From CALRWV02 sp943371965 (GTDB lineage Bacteria > Bacteroidota > JABWAT01), in assembly GCA_943371965.1 (NCBI GenBank), contig CALRWV020000007.1:1-64000 (forward strand): 64,000 nucleotides of DNA, in the 5' to 3' direction. The notes below the pieces were generated by a model. That model was not told the DNA's origin and did no database searches. It saw only the letters and a list, made by a program, of their open reading frames with translations. The stretch's first letter is position 1, and each line of letters opens with the position of its first letter. The position numbers and the translations under genes were made by a program. Positions 59,610-64,000 of the stretch are shown piece after piece.

Positions 59610-60803
59610 ATGACAGCACTGGCTCACAGACTTGAAAAAATCCACGAATCACAGACTCTTGCCATTACCGCAAAAGCAAACGAACTGAAAGCAAAGGGAA
59701 TAAAAGTTCTCAGTTTATCTGCCGGAGAGCCTGATTTTGACACACCGGTTCACATACAGGATGCTGCAATAGACGCAATCCGGAATGGATTTACACATTA
59801 TACAGCCAACAACGGAATTCCTGAACTTCGGGAAGCAATCTGCAAAAAATTCAAAGAAGAAAATGGTGTTGATTACAAGCCGAATGAAATTCTGGTGAGC
59901 AATGGTGGTAAACATGCCATCGCCAATTTCTTTCTGGCGTTCCTGAATCCCGGTGATGAAGTTATTATTCCTGCACCATATTGGGTTTCGTATCCTGAAA
60001 TTGTAAAACTGGCTGATGCAACACCAATTATCGTTCAAACAGGATGGGAAGCCAATTTCAAAATCACACCAGATCAGTTGAAAAAAGCAATCAATCCGAA
60101 AACAAAACTGTTCATTCTGAATTCACCCAGTAATCCGACCGGAACTGTTTACACACCGGAAGAAATTATTGCTTTGTGCAAAATTTGCGTTGAGAACAAA
60201 GTGTATATCATGAGTGATGAAATTTACGAACACCTGATTTTTACAGGAACCAAACATTTGTGTCCTGCAAGCATTCCGGAATTTAAACCTTATACTATTC
60301 TGGTAAACGGTGTTTCAAAATCTTTCGCAATGACAGGTTGGAGAATCGGATATTTGGCAGCAGAAAAATCAATCATTGATGGTGCAGCAAAAATTCAATC
60401 TCAAACAACCAGCAATGCATCTTCCATCAGTCAAAAAGCATCATTGGCAGCTATTTCAGGTGGAATTGAAGTCTTGAAACCGATGTTTGTTGAATTCAAA
60501 AAACGCCGTGATTATGTCTTTTCCGAAATGTCAAAAATGCCGTATGTAAACCTGAAAGAACCGGGTGGTGCATTTTATGTATTCCCTGATCTTTCACCGA
60601 TTATCGGCAAGACCTACAACGGAAAAAAATTGGAATCCATCAATCAGTTCTGCGAAATTCTGATCTCTGATTTCAGATTGGCTTGTGTTCCAGGTGATGC
60701 ATTTGGAACTCCTTTTTCTGTTCGGATGAGCTATGCAACCAGCATGGAAGTTTTAAAAGAAGCCATGAGTCAGTTCAGATTGGCGTTGGAAAGTTTGAAG
60801 TGA
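59610..60803 (+). CDS. Class I aminotransferase (aspartate aminotransferase, AspC-like)
   Basis: A 397-residue PLP enzyme of the I-gamma aspartate aminotransferase group. Motifs are S-A-G-E-P-D-F-D-T-P, H-Y-T-A-N-N-G-I-P-E-L-R, N-S-P-S-N-P-T-G, S-D-E-I-Y-E-H, the PLP lysine in V-S-K-S-F-A-M-T-G-W-R (near 235), and R-M-S-Y-A-T near the end. GAGGTTAAC precedes the ATG, which starts one base after coaD's stop. Aspartate is the likeliest substrate; prephenate or other amino acids are possible for this group. Confidence 0.92.
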   Translation: MTALAHRLEKIHESQTLAITAKANELKAKGIKVLSLSAGEPDFDTPVHIQDAAIDAIRNGFTHYTANNGIPELREAICKKFKEENGVDYKPNEILVSNGGKHAIANFFLAFLNPGDEVIIPAPYWVSYPEIVKLADATPIIVQTGWEANFKITPDQLKKAINPKTKLFILNSPSNPTGTVYTPEEIIALCKICVENKVYIMSDEIYEHLIFTGTKHLCPASIPEFKPYTILVNGVSKSFAMTGWRIGYLAAEKSIIDGAAKIQSQTTSNASSISQKASLAAISGGIEVLKPMFVEFKKRRDYVFSEMSKMPYVNLKEPGGAFYVFPDLSPIIGKTYNGKKLESINQFCEILISDFRLACVPGDAFGTPFSVRMSYATSMEVLKEAMSQFRLALESLK

Positions 60804-60805
60804 TT

Positions 60806-60945
60806 TTTGGTTAGTGGCGAATTGCTAGTAGCGAGTGGTAAATGGCTAGTGGTTAGTGGTGAATATAAAGTGGAAAATAGTGAATAGTAAGTAGAATGCT
60901 TCAATTCGTCATTTTGAGTCCGTCGGCTGACGGATCGAAGCATAA
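60806..60945. repeat. Degenerate intergenic repeats before the fmdB-like gene
   Basis: Words of the kind GGTTAGTGG, GCGAGTGG and GGCTAGTGG repeat over about 60 bp (60808-60870), followed by CGTCATTTTGAGTCCGTCGG...GATCGAAGCATAA (60907-60945), which belongs to the GTCAT/GAGTC-GAAG family. It is non-coding. Confidence 0.5.
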
Positions 60946-61010
60946 AATTAATCAGGAAAGTACCTTTGCCTGAAACCTGCAATCTGCTGCCTAAAACCTT
61001 TAAGGAAAAT

Positions 61011-61265
61011 ATGCCGAATTACGATTACAAATGTGACAGTTGCAAGGAAGTTTTTGAAGTGTTTCAGCGGATGTCTGATCCGGTTGTGACGGTTTGTCCC
61101 AAATGCGGAAAATCTACGGTTGAACGTTTGATAACAGGCGGAAATTTTACTTTTAAGGGATCTGGTTTTTATATTACTGATTATAAAACACAATCAGCCC
61201 CAAAAGAAGCACCCATAGAAACCCCAACAGTAACTCCAACGATAACCCCAAAATCAGATACTTAA
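61011..61265 (+). CDS. FmdB-type zinc-ribbon protein
   Basis: An 84-residue protein of the FmdB/CxxC regulatory family: M-P-N-Y-D-Y-K-C-D-S-C at the start and V-C-P-K-C-G-K-S-T-V-E-R, giving two CXXC pairs that bind zinc, then G-G-N-F-T-F-K-G-S-G-F-Y-I-T-D-Y. A Thr/Pro-rich tail follows. The ATG at 61011, with AAGGAAAAT upstream, is chosen over an earlier in-frame codon. Its role is unknown; relatives are seen as small regulators. Confidence 0.88.
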   Translation: MPNYDYKCDSCKEVFEVFQRMSDPVVTVCPKCGKSTVERLITGGNFTFKGSGFYITDYKTQSAPKEAPIETPTVTPTITPKSDT

Positions 61266-61273
61266 AATATCAC

Positions 61274-61651
61274 GTGGAAGAAACAAAACCGGAAAAACCT
61301 TTTAAAGATGTCGAAGAGTTCAAAAAATCTGAATTCTTCAAAAAGGCATCTTCCCCGGAAGCTGAGAAAGTAATTTCCCACAAATTCACTTCCCTTTTTC
61401 AGAAAATAAAACACATCCCGATTGCAGATAAAATCATTCTGATGTTTCTATATTTCAAAGACCCTGAAACTCCCAAACTCAAGAAACTGCTCATCGCTGC
61501 CGGTTTGTTTTATTTCGTCACTCCTGTTGATGTCATTCCTGATGTTATTCCCATTATCGGTTTGCTCGATGATATCGGCGTTCTTTCGATGGTTGCCAGT
61601 TACATGATTACCGAACTCGAAGACTACCGAAAAAAAATCCTGAAGAAATAA
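61274..61651 (+). CDS. DUF1232 (YkvA-like) membrane protein
   Basis: A 125-residue protein. The N-terminal half is charged. The C-terminal half has the DUF1232 signature F-V-T-P-V-D-V-I-P-D-V-I-P-I-I-G-L-L-D-D, with flanking hydrophobic helices (about 72-86 and 93-112). The start is GTG at 61274, eight bases after the fmdB-like stop. Function in the family is not established. Confidence 0.85.
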   Translation: MEETKPEKPFKDVEEFKKSEFFKKASSPEAEKVISHKFTSLFQKIKHIPIADKIILMFLYFKDPETPKLKKLLIAAGLFYFVTPVDVIPDVIPIIGLLDDIGVLSMVASYMITELEDYRKKILKK

Positions 61652-61674
61652 GAATTGGAGTTTTTGGTAAAATA

Positions 61675-61736
61675 GTCATCCTCGTGAAAGCGGGAATGAC
61701 CAAAACACGTCACACTGAGCGGAGTCGAAGTGTTTT
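61675..61736. repeat. Dispersed repeat copies upstream of icd
   Basis: GTCATCCTCGTGAAAGCGGG-AATGAC (61675-61700) is a hairpin-like word with GTCAT/ATGAC ends. It is followed by CGTCACACTGAGCGGAGTCG and AAGTG (61709-61733), the best copy of the GAGCGGAGTCGAAG core in this window. Confidence 0.65.
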
Positions 61737-61856
61737 ACTAATACTATTCAATATACAACCATTTTTATCTGAAATAATTTAGTTTCATTTGTTGAATTTA
61801 CCCAAGTTAAAAACCATTTTTGAATCACTTAACTAAAAATTTCAGCGGAGAAAATC

Positions 61857-63110
61857 ATGAGCTTATATCAAAAACTGACACCACCAACCAAAGGTGAGAA
61901 AATCACATTCAAAGACGGAAAACTGGTCGTTCCAGATAACCCAATCGTTCCATTTATTGAAGGCGATGGAATCGGTCCGGATATCTGGAAATCTACACAG
62001 CACGTTTTAGACAGTGCTATCCAAAAAGCTTATGGCGGAAAAAGAAAAATCGAATGGTTTGAAGTCTATGCCGGTGAAAAGGCGAATGATGTTTACGGGC
62101 CAAATACCTGGCTTCCTGAAGATACCATTACTGCAGTAAAAGAATATTCAACAGGAATCAAAGGACCACTTACCACTCCTGTTGGTGGCGGAATACGTTC
62201 AATCAACGTTGCTTTGAGACAAATGCTGGATCTGTATGTTTGTTTGCGTCCCGTTCAATATTTCAAAGGAGTTCCTTCTCCACTGAAACGTCCTGAACTG
62301 GTTGATATGGTTATTTTCCGTGAAAACACCGAAGATATTTATGCAGGAATTGAATGGAAAGCCGGAACACCGGAAGCAAAAAAAGTGGTTGATTGGCTGA
62401 TGACTGAAATGAAAGTCAACAAAATCCGTTTCCCTCAAACTTCATCAATCGGTATAAAGCCGGTTTCTGAAGAAGGTTCAAAAAGACTAATCAGAGCTGC
62501 GTTGAAATATGCGATTGAAAACAACAGAAAATCTGTAACTTTTGTCCACAAAGGCAACATCATGAAATACACAGAAGGTGCTTTCCGTGATTGGGGTTAT
62601 GAGTTGGTAAAAGCAGAATTTTCTGATAAAGCAGTCGGTTGGGATGATTGTGGCGGAAATCCACCAGCCGGAAAAATTCTGGTAAAGGATGTTATTGCCG
62701 ATAATTTCCTTCAGCAAATTCTGTTGAGACCTGCAGAATATGATGTCATTGCAACCCTGAATCTGAACGGAGATTATTTCTCTGATGCGTTGGCAGCTCA
62801 GGTTGGCGGAATTGGAATTGCACCGGGTGCAAACATCAATTACGAAAACGGTTATTCGGTATTTGAAGCAACACACGGAACTGCTCCAAAATATGCAAAT
62901 CTGGATAAAGTAAATCCGGGTTCATTGATTTTGAGCGGTGAAATGATGCTTCGTTATTTCAAATGGACTGAAGCTGCTGACCTGATTCTGAAAGGTTTGA
63001 GCAAAGCCATCGAAAACAAAACAGTTACTTATGATTTTGCCCGTGGAATGGATGGAGCTAAAGAAGTTTCCTGTTCTGAATTCGGTAAGCAGATCGTAAA
63101 CTGCATGTAA
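61857..63110 (+). CDS. icd: NADP-dependent isocitrate dehydrogenase
   Basis: A 417-residue TCA-cycle enzyme of the E. coli type. Motifs are F-I-E-G-D-G-I-G-P-D-I-W, the substrate loop G-G-G-I-R-S-I-N-V-A-L-R-Q (with the Ser that the E. coli kinase AceK phosphorylates), V-I-F-R-E-N-T-E-D-I-Y-A-G-I-E and E-A-T-H-G-T-A-P-K-Y. The K-Y pair and the later T-Y-D-F-A-R are the NADP-binding residues. GGAG precedes the ATG. It is followed by a strong terminator. Confidence 0.97.
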   Translation: MSLYQKLTPPTKGEKITFKDGKLVVPDNPIVPFIEGDGIGPDIWKSTQHVLDSAIQKAYGGKRKIEWFEVYAGEKANDVYGPNTWLPEDTITAVKEYSTGIKGPLTTPVGGGIRSINVALRQMLDLYVCLRPVQYFKGVPSPLKRPELVDMVIFRENTEDIYAGIEWKAGTPEAKKVVDWLMTEMKVNKIRFPQTSSIGIKPVSEEGSKRLIRAALKYAIENNRKSVTFVHKGNIMKYTEGAFRDWGYELVKAEFSDKAVGWDDCGGNPPAGKILVKDVIADNFLQQILLRPAEYDVIATLNLNGDYFSDALAAQVGGIGIAPGANINYENGYSVFEATHGTAPKYANLDKVNPGSLILSGEMMLRYFKWTEAADLILKGLSKAIENKTVTYDFARGMDGAKEVSCSEFGKQIVNCM

Positions 63111-63112
63111 TT

Positions 63113-63147
63113 TCAAAAAAAAGGCTGATTCAATCAGCCTTTTTTTA
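63113..63147 (+). terminator. Rho-independent terminator after icd
   Basis: The stem AAGGCTGA/TCAGCCTT with a 5-base loop and long A and T tracts on either side starts within 10 bp of the icd stop. Confidence 0.9.
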
Positions 63148-63213
63148 TATCCCATTAAATCCGTTTGTCAATCCTGTGTTCTATAGAAACTCCATTGTAA
63201 ATCCACCCTTTTC

Positions 63214-63930
63214 CTATCTCGCTGAAACGTACATTGAAAATCCCAAAATGATCAGATATGGAATCATAACAGCCAAAATGGAAGACAACCAGCTTGTTTT
63301 TGCACTGACTTTAAACCCGACAATCAGGAAATAATAGTAAGCCGCTGTAAATACATCAAGCGATGAAAAAAGCTGATGCAGCCAATTATCAGAGTTATAA
63401 TTGTTAATCAATAAAATGATTCCGAGTGAACTGTGAAGGTTTCCGAGCGCAATTTGAAGTGAATTCGTAACAATCACTTTTATTCCAGTCAAAATGGAAA
63501 GTATCGAAATCATGCTCATTGAACTGGCAAATGGGAATTTTCCCGTTGTACTAACAAAACTTCCGATAATGTAATAATAAAAGGATGACAGAAAAAAGAT
63601 CAGACAGAAATTCAATGTGTATCCAACCGAAGTCCACATTTCACCGTCTTTTTCAATACTGGCAGAAACGATTTTCTTGTTGAATTCCGCCTGTTCCGCA
63701 GTGATTTCCTTTTTCATCAATTGCTTATCAATTTCAATCATCCGCTGACTGATGATTTCCTGTTTCAAAACCGGATCAGAAGCCGACCAGTAACTGAACA
63801 CCAAAGTCAGAATGGCAGCGGTTAAAAATCCGATAGCAATATTTCTCCCCGAAAGAGGTTTTTCATTCAGTCCATGAAATGCTTCCGAAGGAGTTGAGAA
63901 CAACATTGAAAACCGGTTGAAAATATCCAT
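63214..63930 (-). CDS. Yip1-family membrane protein
   Basis: A 238-residue polytopic protein: F-N-R-F-S-M-L-F-S-T-P-S-E-A-F near the N-terminus, then about five hydrophobic segments (roughly 28-46, 106-126, 137-157, 183-204 and 213-235). The start motif (x-x-x-L-F-x-x-P-x-x-x-F) is the Yip1-domain mark. A charged loop of about 50 residues follows the first helix. Bacterial Yip1 proteins have no established role. It is convergent with icd. Confidence 0.75.
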   Translation of the reverse strand: MDIFNRFSMLFSTPSEAFHGLNEKPLSGRNIAIGFLTAAILTLVFSYWSASDPVLKQEIISQRMIEIDKQLMKKEITAEQAEFNKKIVSASIEKDGEMWTSVGYTLNFCLIFFLSSFYYYIIGSFVSTTGKFPFASSMSMISILSILTGIKVIVTNSLQIALGNLHSSLGIILLINNYNSDNWLHQLFSSLDVFTAAYYYFLIVGFKVSAKTSWLSSILAVMIPYLIILGFSMYVSAR

Positions 63931-64000
63931 GTTAAATCCTGTGATTTCCGTTAAACTGAAATGAAATTCATTCAGCTAAAATTGTAAAAAATCAGGTCAA

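Overview
The window is about 64 kb of AT-rich bacterial chromosome (roughly 38-40% G+C by eye, not computed). It comes from a diderm that makes Kdo-containing lipopolysaccharide. It carries the whole Kdo and Lpt gene set, lipoproteins, outer-membrane beta-barrels, TSP3/OmpA proteins, an MglA-type GTPase with roadblock proteins, and a DPP5-like peptidase. Many starts have AAGGA/GGAG ribosome sites. This mix fits the FCB superphylum near Ignavibacteriota/Chlorobiota better than Bacteroidia proper, but no rRNA or marker tree is available here, so the placement is inference.

Layout. 1-5 kb (minus): a lipoprotein, a permuted NlpC/P60 (YiiX-like) protein, a MalK/UgpC-type ABC ATPase and aroA. 5.3-16.1 kb (plus): a seven-gene redox operon made of a diheme membrane cytochrome b, a TPR protein, three multiheme c cytochromes with 20, 49 and 9 heme sites, an outer-membrane beta-barrel, and a membrane-anchored ferredoxin/flavoprotein. 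16.1-20 kb (minus): a GapN-type dehydrogenase, a VapBC pair, an OmpA-like lipoprotein, and a tRNA-Arg/secG/tRNA-Lys unit. 20.2-24.7 kb (plus): a mutasome pair, imuB-dnaE2, under two overlapping LexA-like boxes. 25-31.9 kb: an orphan propeller lipoprotein, an S9 peptidase, an O-methyltransferase with an AlkZ-related protein, and small genes including a RelE/HigB-like toxin pair. 31.9-43.6 kb (minus): glmS, aroF, lptB, an lptA-like gene, lptC, kdsD, kdsC, kdsA, pyrG, kdsB, gatC and plsC, tightly packed. 43.8-57 kb (minus) plus 57.4-58.3 kb (plus): a chemosensory and small-GTPase cluster (MglA, roadblock proteins, a receiver-DUF4388 protein, two CheW, CheB, a 1650-residue CheA, HPt, CheR, MCP). 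58.6-64 kb: rsmD, coaD, aspartate aminotransferase, a FmdB-type protein, a DUF1232 protein, icd and a Yip1-family protein.

Most striking system. The redox operon encodes at least 78 c-type heme sites. The central protein (8595-12284) holds 13 tandem units of exactly 219 bp, each with three CXXCH motifs and three extra conserved histidines. It looks like the neighbouring 9-heme protein with the repeat block inserted. With an inner-membrane diheme b protein, an NAD(P)H/FeS flavoprotein and a beta-barrel, this reads as a candidate trans-envelope electron conduit or polypeptide heme wire.

Second system. The ImuB-like protein has lost the polymerase catalytic acids. Its ATG lies inside a near-consensus SOS box and just downstream of a -10 hexamer, so its mRNA is predicted to be LexA-controlled and leaderless. 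Longer gene-free gaps carry dispersed palindromic repeats, described separately.
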